Positions 23,085 to 36,357 of a DNA stretch of 64,000 bases are shown one piece after another (position 1 is the first letter of the stretch; each line of letters starts with the position of its first letter). A model generated the notes under the pieces. It was not told where the DNA came from, did no database searches, and worked only from the letters and a program-made list of their open reading frames with translations. The translations under genes were made by a program, and so were the position numbers. Origin of the DNA: Xestospongia bergquistia (Eukaryota > Porifera > Demospongiae > Haplosclerida > Petrosiidae); the NCBI GenBank assembly GCA_963965975.1, contig OZ014423.1:3622301-3686300 (forward strand). The letters run 5' to 3'.

Positions 23085-24700
23085 CTAAAAATTAAATAAT
23101 GAAAATGATTTAGCAACTGTATTGTTGCAAGTAATAGAATATATTATATATCATGGCTAACATTATGACATAAACAGATAAACTTTGTTATATATATATA
23201 TGTTTCATAAACATGATCCATAACAGAAATCGTGTTTGCCATTATTGAAAAAAAGCTAACTTTCACATTTTAAAGTATTAGGCATGAAATCTTTACATTC
23301 TGGATCAATATTAATATGAAGAAGGAGTATTGAACATTATTAGCTCTGGAGATTAAAGTGTTTGTGTGTAACAATTCCACAGAACACTAGAAGTGAAAAT
23401 TGTAGCACTGAAACTTCATTATTTTGCAAGTCCTATTTAATTTCCTCCTTCCTTGTATATTTGTTCAATTTCATATCAACACTTTGTCTTTCATTTGAAC
23501 ATTCATTAAAACTCAGAACACAAAAGAAAAGAGATAAGGAGATCCTCACTAAGCAGTTGTTCTAACATGTTTACTCTATGTGGTGAACACTATGTATGAG
23601 GAGACCAATTACTGTTTTTCATAGATAAATTCAATGATATTAAGCAAGTTATACTACATTCATTTATAACAGTTAGCTCATAAATAACCAAAAAGAAACA
23701 ATGATTCACTTGAAGTAAAATGTACTGCCATATTACTAAGTATTATATCCAAGTAATTAACTGAATTTAATTATTATTAGAAAGTCAGCAATGAGGTTTT
23801 AAGCTTTAGATTTAGTTTATGTACCTATTTTGTCCAATGTAAACAGATCTATGAGTGACACTCACTGACAAGGCAGAGTCAAGAAAAACTATCTTATTAA
23901 TTCATGCAATACTATTTATCATTTATACTAATGACAGCCAAATAGGAGACATGACTAATACTATGAGAATGACAGTTCATGCTACTTCATTTTTGCAGAT
24001 TTTTAGACAGTAGGATATTTTATAGTGAACCAGTATGATAAAATTTACAGTTTTCTAATAGATCATGTGAATCATGATTGTACCTAGAAATAAACAAATG
24101 TCTTCAAAACATTTCAATATGTTTCTACCTGAACTTTGAAATCAGTACAATATATATGAACTTTCTAAGAATCCTATTATTTAATTATAGGAAAATCAAT
24201 GAAGAATGCATTCTCAAATTATAAAAGAGGGCCAAAACTATTGAAGCCACAAAGAGAGAGGTAAGTCACAACAGTGTACACAACTGTTAATGTGAGTCAT
24301 GTGGGAGGGGGATTAATAAAGAGAACATAGCACATATAATTGGTAAGCAATTAATTATTCATAATCACTAATTATGTAATCATTAAATGATTATTGTCAT
24401 TGGTAAATTTAGACATTTGACATTTGACACTTTGCAGGAGAAATTTAAGAGATAAAAGAAATCTGGAAAAAAATCCATTCTTTTGTATTGACAACATATA
24501 TCATAGTTAGTATGTTTGTTGTACTTTTACAACTGTGAATGAATTTGGATTATTGTTCTTGGAATTTTTTTGTCAAAACATGTTTTTTAAATATTTGAAA
24601 TAGTGGGCAGTCTGGGTATGATACAGGTTTGTATCATTTTTAAGTACCACATGTCATATTTCACAAGGAATATTTCATAAATAACTATAATGTGACTGAC
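23085..24700 (-). other. Intron with duplicated segment (partner 27050-27690)
   Basis: From about 23310 to 24020 this intron matches 27050-27690 in the same orientation, with shared blocks such as GAAGAAGGAGTATTGAA and ACTAGAAGTGAAAATTGT. This shows that a whole intron was copied with its ankyrin exon. Nothing else was recognised. Confidence 0.6.
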
Positions 24701-24802
24701 TTTGTCTATAGCATTCATATCAGCTTGTCCTACTTCATGTAATAACTTTAAAATTTCAAAATGACCCTTTTGAGCTGCATAATGTGCTGGTGTTTGTCCA
24801 AA
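24701..24802 (-). pseudogene. Ankyrin exon of the paralogue (34 codons, open)
   Basis: It lies between TTCTAG and a GTCAGT donor. The translation FGQTPAHYAAQKGHFEIL continues to LLHEVGQADMNA. It is the homologue of the + strand exon 8828-8929 but has CAA (Gln) where that exon has TGA. The frame is intact, though the gene as a whole is broken. Confidence 0.75.
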
Positions 24803-24901
24803 CTAGAAAAAAAATTAAAATTTTTTAATTATAAAAATTACATCAACAATATTCTATATCTATTAAATATTGATTAAAATCTAGATATAATATGCACTGA
24901 C

Positions 24902-25003
24902 CAACTTGTCACAAATATTGGGATCTGCTTTGAAGTTTAATAGTAGCTGTATGACATCATAGTGACCTCCATCTGAAGCAAGATGTAGAGCTGTTTTCTG
25001 AAA
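24902..25003 (-). pseudogene. Ankyrin exon of the paralogue (34 codons, open)
   Basis: Translation FQKTALHLASDGGHYDVIQL, continuing to LLNFKADPNICDKL. It has an ordinary acceptor and a GTCAGT donor. It is very close to the exons at 26087-26185 and 26769-26867, including the intron beside it, so it came from local duplication. Confidence 0.75.
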
Positions 25004-26086
25004 CTAGAATAAATACACAGGTATATAATGTTGATTATTATATAAGATTAAAAGTTCATTAGAATATTATATTACATATCTATGGAAAAATAAACGACAT
25101 ATTAAAGTCAAAACAAAATTAAAAATTTATAAAATTTTCCTAAGATGCTTTTGATTGTGTTGGTAATTGAAGTCATTTCTCTATTATTGAAAACTGGACA
25201 TTTTTGAAGTATTAATGATAAAATGATATACATGTATTAAGGGTAGAAGCTAAATTTATAAGACTTTTCTCAGGGTTAAATCGCACAAGGCTAGGTCTTT
25301 GAGTAATCATGCTTAGGGTGAATCAAGTGCTGGTTAGAAGAGTAAATTAAATGAATTGTTGTTAAATGTGTCTCCAGATGTTTCACACAATTAAATTCAT
25401 TCAATGCTTTAATACTCACACACACACACACATATATATATAACATACAAAAAGTGGACTTTGGCTTTCCATACTAATATAATCCAAAATAACTTTATAA
25501 TAGTCTACCATGGAAATTTGTCACTGAATAAAAGTTATTTTCTATGCTTAATGATTAGAGAGAACTTGGACTACATTATTATGTTTATACAATTATTACT
25601 ATATATAATAATTGTAATACCTGGTAAGAAAAAAAGGGATGAGTAATGCTTTGACATTTGGATCATAGCTACCATTGCCACACCAATTTTAACACTCACA
25701 TAACATCAAGTTTAAATTTGATTTACATATTTAGTGTATGACACTCCCTTTGTACCAATATTAAAATGGGATTGACTTATAAATTGGCTACACTTAAAGT
25801 TCAGACTTTTGGGTGGGATATAGTAAGTATTTGAAAGTGTAATATAACACTGACAAGACCACTGTGAATATGAAGATGATTTCAAGGACATTTACTACTA
25901 ATATAACAGGCCACACTGAGTGATAGCTGCCAATGACTTCATTTGTTAATTCTTTACTAACAAAATATTTAAACATCATGTCAACATAGAAATTTTTAAT
26001 AACCACACTCATAACATTTTATATCTATTAGATAATGATTTAAATCTAGTAACATTTACTAATGTTTATACACAATATGCACTGAC
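25004..26086 (-). other. Intron with CA/TA microsatellite
   Basis: A CA run passing into TA repeats lies at about 25418-25442. The intron side next to 25003 resembles that next to 26185 and 30129 (shared AATATTATATTACATATCTAT). The block near 25400-25680 also resembles 30510-31150. No exon is supported. Confidence 0.5.
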
Positions 26087-26185
26087 CAAGTCACAAATAT
26101 TGGGATTTGCTTTGGAATTTAGTAGTAGCTGTATAATATCACAGTGACCTCCTTTCAAGGCTATATGTAGAGCTGTTTTCTGATT
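26087..26185 (-). pseudogene. Ankyrin exon of the paralogue (33 codons, open)
   Basis: Translation NQKTALHIALKGGHCDIIQL, continuing to LLNSKANPNICDL, with a GTCAGT donor. It is a recent copy of its neighbours at 24902 and 26769. Confidence 0.75.
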
Positions 26186-26768
26186 CTAGAAGAAGCACAC
26201 ATATATTTATTGTTGATTATAATAACATAAGAATTTACAGAATATTATATTACATATCTATAGATAAACAGATTACATATTTTAACTAAACAAGATTAAA
26301 TAAAGTAGTTAAAAATGTCCTAAGATACTTTGGTTGCATCGTCATTGGAGTTGCTATTAAACAATGGTGTGTTAAAGTAGTCATGATAAAAAATAAGGAA
26401 TTTTTATAATTAAAGGAAAACAGTAGCAATTGCTACATGTTCTTATATTTAGAGTTTAGGATCTCAGAATTAAACATTAAAGGATGACATATTCAACATT
26501 AATGCCTCATCAATACTAGTGTCACTTTGAAATACATGTATAGATGACTTAATTTTGGAAAGATTCATGACTCATGAATCTACTTGTAGTCTATATCTCT
26601 TTCACAGCAAAATGTTTTTGACAGAAACAGTATGACATACTAGTGTGAATACCAAAATACTTCAAGAAAATGAATTATTACAACAGTACATATATAACAT
26701 TCCATGTCTATTAGCACTCCTTTTAATCTAGTAAGATGTAGTAATCATAATACACATTATAAACTGAC

Positions 26769-26867
26769 CATGTCACAAATATTGGGATCTGCATTCAAAT
26801 TTAAGAGTAGCTTTACGATATCACAGTGACCTCCTTCCAAGGCTAAATGCAGAGCTGTTTGCTGATT
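26769..26867 (-). pseudogene. Ankyrin exon of the paralogue (33 codons, open)
   Basis: Translation NQQTALHLALEGGHCDIVKL, continuing to LLNLNADPNICDM, with a GTCAGT donor. It is a full ankyrin consensus repeat. Confidence 0.75.
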
Positions 26868-27979
26868 CTAGAGGAAGTACACAAGTATTTCTCATTAATT
26901 ATTAAAAAATAATAATTGATAGAATTTTAAAGTATATATCTTTGAGAGCCCACATATTATAACTAAGAAATAGATATTAAAATTTTTAAAATTGTCTTAT
27001 TATATATTTATATCTTGATACAATTGGTACAGAATGTTCAAATTCCGGTAAAGTATTTACTGAAGAAGGAGTATTGAATATTACTGCCTCAGTATATTAA
27101 AGTGTCTGTGTGTTATCATTCCATAATGACACTAGAAGTGAAAATTGTGACACTAAAATTTAAACAATCACAATAAACCAGAAAATAAAAAAATACAAGG
27201 ATATCTTGACTCAGTAGTTGCTTTAATACTCTCTATATTATATCCAGTGACATGGTTTTTCATATATAAATTTGATTTTATTGACCATATTATATAATCT
27301 TCATCAATAACACTTAACTCATAAATGACACTAGTAGCAAAAAACAAAATAAACATTGATTCATTTAATGTAAGCTGTACTGTCATGTTTCCAAGTGTTA
27401 TATCCGAGCAATTAACTAATTTTAATGATTATTAATAACTCATCAATTAGGTTTTATACTTTAGATTATGCATAAAATTTTATTTCATGTAAACAAATCT
27501 ATGGGTAACAGTCACTGAGAGAGTATGGTCATGTAAAACTTAATCATTAATTCATAATTATAATATAATTTATGATTTATATTAGTTATAGGATGCATAA
27601 GGCAACAAGGACAAATAATATGGAAACATCAGTCTATCTATGCAGTAAGATATTTTAGACATAAAAAATCACCATTTGTCTAGTTGATCATGGGAACCAT
27701 GGTTTTGCTTACAAATGAACAAAATGGTTTGTTCACTTGTCAATGTGCTTTTAAATGAATTTGGAAATCAGTTCAAAAGATATGAAGTTTTGAAAAATGC
27801 TATTGCACAATCACAGGTAAATCAGTATAGAATGCATTATAAAAGATATTTAATAATATTAAACGACAAACAGACAGGTAATCACACAATAATACAACTT
27901 TTAGGTATGAGCAATCACAAAACGTCATACTTTAAAGCAAGAACTAGAAAACTAGAAAAGAACATCCTTCCTTACTTAC
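26868..27979 (-). other. Intron with duplicated segment (partner 23310-24020)
   Basis: Bases 27050-27690 match 23310-24020. The open frames at 27168-27386 and 27715-27990 lie in this intron or overlap the next exon on the other strand and show no domain. No further feature was seen. Confidence 0.5.
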
Positions 27980-28081
27980 TATGTCTGTAGTATTTATATC
28001 AACATTTCCATTTTCAATTAATAACTTTAGAGCATCAATATGACCCTTCAGTGCAGCATAATGTGCTGGTGTTCGTTTAAT
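27980..28081 (-). pseudogene. Ankyrin exon of the paralogue (34 codons, open)
   Basis: Translation IKRTPAHYAALKGHIDAL, continuing to LIENGNVDINTTDI, with a GTAAGT donor. The codon before TPAH is CGA, the likely ancestor of the TGA in the + strand exon 8828-8929. Confidence 0.75.
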
Positions 28082-30030
28082 CTAAAAAAATTATTTAATA
28101 ATAAATTACCCAATTATTGTTATTGTGTCATCAAGAGCATCAACACACTCAAGTCAACATAAAAAGAGGCAAGAAAGTAAAAATACACATGATACAACAC
28201 AACGCACATACACAAATCACGCCCATTAAACCTCATGATACTATTATGTCTATGAATACTGCTACAAATAATATTTATAAATAAATTTTGTATATCATAT
28301 TGTGTATAAAACTTTACACATAAACATTTTTGAATTTACAGTAGTAATTTGAGGGAGCAACAAAGAAAGTATTTTTGTCAACAGTATGGTATCTTTTTTG
28401 GTATTGAGAAAACTTTAATGAGGTAAAGCTATCATTAGTTTTTTGCAGTAGTGTAAATATTTATAATGGAATGACAAAAATGAATCAAAACAAAAAAAAA
28501 GGCAACAAGGGATGAAATACTTGTATAATCTGCGTGTCTAATAGAGTCTACACTTGTTTCTTTTGCTTTCAAGGACTTTGGATAATTAATTAGGTAGTAT
28601 TCTTTGACAATATATTAACGATTAAGTAGTCAGTCAACTCACTAGTAATACTACATGATTGACTCTTTAAACTATTATCCAAGATTAGGATCTATGTTCT
28701 GGAATATTTCATAACACATTACTGACCTGACCTGTTGATTTTTTTTGTAGCAACTTAAGTTATAGTATGTTTTTTATGGTGCTATTAAGGTGGTAGTTAG
28801 AAAGCTATAACATACTGTTAATTTTAGTCATTGTACATTATAATATGTTAGGAAATGATAGCTATGCTATTCAATAAGCTCTTATTTATAGCCTGTGTCA
28901 CCAGATTTCTCAAGGTGTTGCAGAACACATTGTCACCTGGTAATAGAAGTCTTGATAGTGTGAAGGATACGATACTCTCATCTACTACATGCACTATAAG
29001 TGTTGCATTTCACATTGTGAGTATTGTTAGTGATAACTAGTAATAATAATGTAAAGGATTGTGTCTCTGCACTTCAACATACAAATAAACATAATTAAAT
29101 GTTAATAATCAGTATTTTATCACAGTAACAGCTACTGTCACTACAACTATATTGCTACATTAATGCTGTTCAGTATTGTCTATTAATTGACAATCAGAAC
29201 ATAATAATATACATGATTAAAAAGTATATTTCTTTAGTAAAATATGTCAATAAATACTTCTGTATAATGTAGTTGTAACATCGCCACATTAATATTGCAC
29301 AAAATGTTTACTACCTTTAGTATAAAGTAGATAAATTGGAAACCATAGTTTGTATACATCATGTACAAAATAACTGTGTAGTACAACATGTACATTAAAT
29401 GAACTTAACTACATAACTATCACATTTATAATGATTATTAATTCTATCAACATGATATAAACATTGAAACATGATTTTACAAGCAATTACAAAATATGTC
29501 CAGTATTCCAACACGTCAAGATTTATTATTAAAATGGGAAAGGTTTATTTGTATTAGTAACCATATATAATTTATATGTGCTAAGAACAGCCCAAAAATG
29601 CCATATACATCAGTGATATTACTCTTTGTCCATCAATATCAATAATTAAAGATAATTGCTTCTTCTAAATGTAACCACTGAATTAGTCAAATTAGTAATA
29701 CCAATTGTACTAACGGTATAAAAACACACTATTCATGATTCTACATGCAGCCAAATTTTGTGATCACTCAATGCAGCAACTACATGTGCAAAATCAATAC
29801 TTAGACAAAAAATGTCCATAATAAATAGCCTAAAATTATGACATATTTTGCAACAACTACACTGTAATAATAATCAATTTTGTATTAGCATAATAACATA
29901 AATGTGTCTTAATGACTATATTTCAAGTCATTGACAAATATATAAATCACTCTAGTTTTCATATCATCCTATATCTATAAAACTGATTTAAATCTAAAAA
30001 TATGTAATAATCTCTATATCATACACTGAC
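28082..30030 (-). other. Long intron, nothing recognised
   Basis: Nearly 2 kb of AT-rich sequence. The open frame at 28855-29040 on the + strand lacks a recognisable domain or splice support. No RNA gene or terminal repeat was seen. Confidence 0.45.
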
Positions 30031-30129
30031 CTTGTCACATGTATTAGGATCTGCATTGAACTTTAACAGTAGCTGTATGATATTACAGTTACCCATTTCT
30101 GATGCTAGATGCAGAGCTGTTTTTTGATC
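30031..30129 (-). pseudogene. Ankyrin exon of the paralogue (33 codons, open)
   Basis: Translation DQKTALHLASEMGNCNIIQL, continuing to LLKFNADPNTCDK, with a GTCAGT donor. The exon and the following ~600 bases of intron resemble 24902-25700, about 5.1 kb away, in the same orientation. Confidence 0.75.
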
Positions 30130-33052
30130 CTAAGGAAAGTACACAAGTATCCATTGTTGTCTATAATAACACAAATGTTAAACAATATTATTATTGCATA
30201 CTTATGATAAAATGGACCACATATTGAAATTAACCAGTTATATACTTTGTTTGTGTTAGTAATTCAGTTGTTTTTCTTGTATGCAAAATTGGAGTTTTTG
30301 AAGTAGTTTAGATAAAATGATAAAGAAGTCCCATTATTAAGGATTGAAAAAGCCCCATATGTAAGTTCTCCTGCTTCAAAGGTCAGGGAAATGTTAATTA
30401 ATTTAAATAAATTGCTTAACACTTGCTTGGACTTTGGCCAGAATGCTGGCAGGAATTATATTCATTAGTTGCTACTTGCATGATATTCATTGAATACAGT
30501 AAACATTCATTCAATGCTCTTAATACTCACATATATTATACAAAATAAAAAGAAAATATGGATATTGACTTTGCATATAAACATTGTCTAAAACATCTTT
30601 ATAACTGTCTAGCATGTAAATAACGTTAGAGAAAAAATAACTACAATTTTACACTGTTCACATTGAGAATAAAATTTAACTTCATGTTTTAACTCTGGTT
30701 AGGAAGGAAATAATGAAAATGTGATTTGTATCAATCAATACACTTTGAATGTCCATAGATTGTAACAAAACCAGAGTGTTAACTATTTAGGAAAGTCACA
30801 AACCAGAATCTCATAGAAAATGAATGACACTCAAAATTTGTAATCATTAACAAATGATTGTACATTGTTTTTTCTAGCTTCATCAGAAAAGTTCAGAAGT
30901 TGTTGAAATATCTTCAAAAGTAAGTAAAACTAGGATAGGTAAGTGGTATGAAAGAACTGGGACACCAGTACTGTATAGACATATTCTATTTTATATCAGT
31001 TCACCAATGTTCTCTCACTCCAAAATACAGTCATATTAGTCTATATTAATATCTTCTTTATATTAATATAAGTGTTAGCATAACAAGTATAACATTTAGT
31101 CAAAAAATAAGAGATGAGAAATACTTTCATATTTGTATCATAGCTACCAACAATTACTTAACAAGAATTCTTAGTAACACCTAAAATGTTTTCAGGTTTG
31201 TACTTCATTTATACCTATAGTGGTACCTCCTTCAATGACAAAATATTTTTAGGAAATAACTAGTGTAATGTCATATTACTAGTCAAATATTTAGTCAATA
31301 GAACTTAATTATTAATAGAAATGTTCATGTCATTTGTGGATTGATATTCACTGACTATGAATATTATTTACCATAAGACATAGTTACATCAATAAATACA
31401 AGTCTACTATTTTATAATAACATCATAATGCTAACTTAAGAAGACTTCAAAGGTTAGGTGAACAAAATAAGAAGCTAAAAATGTAACAAATTAAAAATTA
31501 CATAGCAAGAAAAGCTTTGACTTAGGTATAAATACACATTAATCTTGTTAGAAATATTTGGATCTGTGTTTGATTATAAAAGAAGCTAGACTGTTTCATC
31601 ATGGTATTATATGACGCATAATATTAGGTGGTCTATTGATTCTAATGATAAAGCAGAAAAGAATGGCATTAAAAGTATGGCTACCACAATATTAAAATGT
31701 TACAGTAAGAGAAAATAACTAAGTGTGGTAGTCAGTTACAATAATTATAGTGAAGATATCACAATAATCTTCAACATTGTACTATAGAGTTAGCATGGCT
31801 TCAAAATATGTTACCATAAATGAAAATATCACATGTCACAAGACTTTACCATTCCCAAATTACAAATTTATATAAAACAATGACCTTGTTTTGTTTTTTT
31901 TTGACTTCTATTAAAAAAACTACTAGAAAACATGATGTGACTTGTTTTTGCATTTATGATCAGAAATATGTGTACACAGATAAAGTAGTGACTGTTTGTG
32001 ACAGACTTGGTCTATTCCTTACTAAATATAGCAATAAAACAAGTTTGTTTATTTTATTATTAAGATAACAAAAGGTTAGAATTTACTAACATAAATCACA
32101 CTGAAAGTATAAACACTTAAACACTGAAAACTAAATAATTACAAGATATATAGCATCACTTATAGTAAAATGAGAAATTTTATATCTTATAAACATTTAA
32201 AGCTATACACTAAATATTATGTTTTGTGCAGACTGTACTTTTTGTTTACTTACAATAACTAACTGATTACCTAAAATATAGCCCTGCAAGCCACTAACTC
32301 TTATACAGTATTATAACTGTGCTTAAGACAATACTATAAGTATTTTAGTGACTAGTGATGTTGCTATTGAAATGGTATATATTACTGAAGAAAACCTAAA
32401 CTCATTCTGACTATATTTTACTAAAATATTAATGTCTACTCATTAACTTTGTTAAATTTTGAAAGGGTAAGTAAAAGAAAAAATGTTTAGTTTCTGGTAG
32501 TGAAAGATAATGGAAAATGTTAAATTTAAATTTAATATAAAATAGTGTTGATGATCTATGACTGAAAATATGACCTGTAGTTTTGATATATTGACTGTCA
32601 ATGAAACAGCTATGTTGGATGTTTATATAAGATTTTTACTCAATGTTTATTACTATATTTTGGTGTAAAACTATACATTGCACTATGGATTGTTATACTT
32701 CACTGTGGCTTTAAGAGTATCATACTCTGGTTTTCAACTACTGGTATGTACATACAAAATATTTTAATATCCTATTATTTCATCATGATATGGATTCCTA
32801 TAGTGCAATGTTATGACCTATAAAATATAGCTCATTAACTTTTATTTTAAATGACTATACTAAAACCTTACTTTTCAATGCACTATGTATTGTATGTATA
32901 CATAAGACATATATGACTTTAAAAGTAAAATTTTTATCTGACTACTCATGAAAACAATATGTTGTTTATAAAAAAACTTGTAATTGTGAAATTAATGAGA
33001 TACCCTTTTAATAAAAAAGAATCATTTATAATTCCCAAAAGGTATAACCTAC
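30130..33052 (-). other. Long intron with one ankyrin relic
   Basis: Apart from the relic at 31544-31641 and the duplicated intron block next to 30129, I recognise nothing. The open frame at 31820-32068 has no supporting signal. Confidence 0.45.
31544..31641 (-). pseudogene. Degenerate ankyrin exon
   Basis: The acceptor side (ATTAG, then AATCA) and the end (GATCCAAATATTTCTAACAAG region, read as DPNISNK) match the neighbouring ankyrin exons, and the length is 98 bases. The middle has lost the pattern and the GT donor is gone. Confidence 0.55.
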
Positions 33053-33149
33053 ATGTGAGTCTTGAGAATTAACATCTACTTTCTTCTCAATAGCTTCTTC
33101 CACTATATCTACTAGTCCACCTTTCAGCAGCCGCTAACATAATTTCATT
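33053..33149 (-). pseudogene. Frameshifted ankyrin exon (homologue of 1708-1806)
   Basis: It starts N-E-I-M-L-A-A-A-E like the + strand exon 3, then a one-base excess near 33120 moves the frame and leads to TGA. In the shifted frame the peptide resumes as GLVDIVEEAIEKKVDVNSQDSH, the expected ankyrin sequence. The length is 97 bases against 99. Confidence 0.75.
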
Positions 33150-33772
33150 CTAATAAATCATAACAAGTAAATACAGATAATATACATCATAATAAATACA
33201 ACAGTATATACTAGTGTTGAGTTTAATTACATATAATTGTGACAAGCACATTTAGTCTTCTTATTAGGTATAACAAAAGGTAACAAAGCATGCTCACTGT
33301 TCACTTCACTAAAAAATTAAAACTAGTATCATTACTGCCTGAAATATATTATACCCAACATAATATTACGTGAGCAAATAAATCTGGAGTGACTCCTGTG
33401 TAATACAAATGATTACTCAATTTCTCAACATTTCTTTTCAAATGGTATATGAAGTCAATTGGTAACACTATTGTACCCTAGAGGTACATGGTATGATTTA
33501 AAACAAATGCTTTAATGATAGTTCCTAGCTATAGAATCAATATTAAAAGAATGATAGTGTGATGAAAACAGAATATGGCTACACAACAATTATATCAGTA
33601 AAGGTGATAATAATTATCCATTAAATGTATTGTTATGAGTATAAGGACTTAGGGAATAAATAGGAGACATTTTAATGTAATGCAAGTATGTACATTTACT
33701 GAATACTAATGAAACAACAAATGCTTGAGTTATTCTAAACATTGACCTTAACTACATACATGTATACACTTC

Positions 33773-33859
33773 ATAATCAGAAGTAGCACCTGCATTTTCT
33801 AAGAGTTGTACTATTGTGTTATGAGCATTAATGTAAGCTACAGTATGAGGTGTTATATG
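33773..33859 (-). pseudogene. Shortened ankyrin exon without donor (homologue of 801-914)
   Basis: It reads HITPHTVAYINAHNTIVQL, then LENAGATSDY, closely similar to exon 2 of the + strand gene, but it lacks the first 27 bases. The base after the GT position is changed (GAAGTG instead of GTAAGTG), so the donor is lost. Confidence 0.7.
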
Positions 33860-35278
33860 CTATATGATAAATACAGACATTATAATAATTTCATTCAATC
33901 AAATTATAATACACTATTAAAAATAGTACATGTAAATATCATGTATGTTATTAATTGTGGATACTAATCCAGTAACTTTAACAAATACAAGAATAATTAC
34001 TAAATTGTGTAAGTCTTAAAGTTTTAAATTGAAATTTAGGTGTGGTTAAAAGAATTAATACTCAATAAATCCCTATATTTTGAATTAATTATTTAAGTTA
34101 GCAGTCACAAATAATAATTGTAAGATAACACTGTAAAAACTGATTGGTTGATTAACCAATACATGGATATACAAGTTCCATGATGCAAACTGAAAGTAAA
34201 GGTAATATAGTTTTAATAACTATTGTCCTATGGGAAATAATTGTTCATCTCATGACAAAAGGTTATCTTTCTTTTTAAAAATTCTAAACATGCAAAGCTT
34301 CATTATTTCTTGAGACAAGTATGTATTTAGTTATTTTGACATTTAGTTTTTAGAAGTTGAGTGGAAATTCAGTTATTAATATTTCTAATATCAGATTGAA
34401 TGATAGTGAAGTCAGTATATATATATAGGCAATGAAAATGAAAAATGTCATCAGTGTAGGCAAAAGAGAGGGTGTTTAATGACGTTATTAAGGTATAAAA
34501 TAAAAAGAAGTGGGACCAGAATTTAATCCTGGGAAAATAACATACATAATTATATAAAAGAAGTGAAAACTAATATTATCTGTAAAGACTGTTCAGAGAT
34601 GCACAATCATATACTTCTCTCTTATTATATAATTATGCATGTCCTTTATATGTCACAACAGTAACCATCAGAAATATACATAATAATTATACCAAATCTT
34701 ATAAAGTAAACAAGATATTGAAAATGAAAGCCACATTCACATGACAACAATAACCTGTAAATTTTGTCAATACAGTACTCAATAACAATATGATTATTAT
34801 AACAGGATTTCAGCCACTTCTCTCAAAACATTTGTGACCTAATTTTTGAAACAGGACTATTTGTTAAAACACCTCAAAAACAGCTTTGATACACACAGTT
34901 GCTATATATGTACAACTACTCATTGTCAATATATTGTACTCAAAACTTTTTTGAGGTGTTTAGTGATAGTGGTCCCTTTTCACTAATAAATCACTAATAT
35001 TTAAATTACTTTCTAATTATTCTATACCAACTAAATCATAACACTTCATTTTGCTTTGTAAATCCTTATCTTGTCTTGATTTATATTGACAGCTGTAGGG
35101 GTTAATAATAACAAGTTGGGTATAACAAAATCCACATAATAAAAATTAATAAAACTAAGCTTTTTCAGAAGGTAATAAAAATATCAAGTCTGTCTATTCA
35201 TAATAAAACATTAAATGTATGTAACATGTACATGTATATCAGTTCAATGTGTTTATGAACATGACATAAATAAAAATA
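33860..35278. other. Spacer between two - strand units
   Basis: No homologue of the first ankyrin exon (519-620) could be found here, although it would be expected. The sequence is AT-rich with nothing else recognised. Confidence 0.45.
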
Positions 35279-36138
35279 TCAATTTTTCTTAATGACCACA
35301 CCCTTCTCTTTCTCCTCTACAGAGAGACAAAATACTTCTTCACTAAGTTTATCTCTTTCAACAACAGTCACTTTCTCTTTCCTTTGTACTAGTGTATTAG
35401 CAACTACAACCTATATAGAGGAGTATAGTGGTCATATTATTTGTATGTCAATATAAATATTATATCAAGACACATGTAGTTACTTATCAATCATAAATGT
35501 ATCATTCATACAAAGATAATGGAACAATCAATATGTCCGTAAATGCATAACGAGAAAAGATGAAAGGAGTAGGAATATGAAACTCCCAAGCAATTGTCTA
35601 AAATTACAAGTCATGTTGGCAAATTACTTATAAAATACTAATGTAGCGATTGTACATCAACATCATCTAGGTAATCTAGATTCAACTATACACTCATCTT
35701 TATGCATGTTCATGACTAAGAGACCTGTTCTGCCTTAACACAACTGCTATCATAGTTTATAACAGGAACTATTTATGACTACTTGTGATACATTATACTG
35801 ATAAGTCACATAACTACTTTATTGTGGTCTAGTCTAATTATATTAAGTCCCATAAGCTTAACCTAGCATTTTAATGAATGATATCCTTCCTCATGTGCAC
35901 TCATAATTTGTTTTAAGTAGTAAAAACAATCACATTGAAAAGTTTCACTAACATCGATTGTGACTTTGTACACGTACATACACTAGATCATATTGTACAT
36001 GTAAACTATATGTTTTGATAACAACTTTACTAGAAGGCAAATAATGTATATTTTTCTACTTTACTGACTTACTTGATGTCCATATTTAGTCAGAGCTTTT
36101 CTAGTTTTACTAACTAAAATACTCTCATCAGTTTCTAA
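35279..36138 (-). CDS. Last two exons of an unknown gene, copy 1 (36138-36073, 35410-35279)
   Basis: Two exons of 66 and 132 bases with good splice signals (CTAG / GTAAGT and ATATAG) encode a charged 65-residue C-terminus ending in TGA. It contains DESILVSKTRKALTKYGHQ, then KEKVTVVERDKL and CLSVEEKEKG. A second copy at 40829-41313 in the opposite orientation has the same exon lengths, no stops and mostly conservative differences, which argues that this is coding. No domain is recognised. The 5' exons were not found. Confidence 0.6.
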
Positions 36139-36349
36139 CTAGTACCAGATTAATATCATATAAAATCAATGGAATAGATATACTTTAAAGGAGACAACAT
36201 AAGGTAAGCAATGTTGAGTAATTACTGCTATTAACTTTGGTACTTGTTGAAGTGAAGACTCAATGATGTTGATGATGATATCTTATGTTCAACATGACAA
36301 GAATATAAAAGAGATTATGTTTATATACACAACAATGAATCTGAAGTTC

Positions 36350-36357
36350 CTCTTCTG
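36350..36357. repeat. Target-site duplication (left), CTCTTCTG
   Basis: Eight bases identical to 36996-37003, flanking the MITE. An 8-bp duplication is the hallmark of hAT-family insertion. Confidence 0.8.

Larger units (their letters stand above)
20846..33859 (-). pseudogene. Decayed paralogue of the ankyrin/Roc-COR/death gene, tail to tail
   Basis: Reading the - strand from 33859 down, homologues of the + strand gene appear in order: ankyrin exons 33859-33773, 33149-33053, (relic 31641-31544), 30129-30031, 28081-27980, 26867-26769, 26185-26087, 25003-24902, 24802-24701, the GTPase exon 23084-21176 and two linker-exon relics (21091-21035, 20914-20846). Lesions: a donor GT lost and a 27-base shortening at 33773-33859; a +1 shift near 33120; a deletion of about 155 bases near 21880; a one-base deletion near 21572; a deletion of about 110 bases near 21188; and an acceptor lost at 21092. 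No death, CARD, ZU5 or UPA exon remains. The middle ankyrin exons are still open, so a shortened transcript is possible. Confidence 0.75.
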
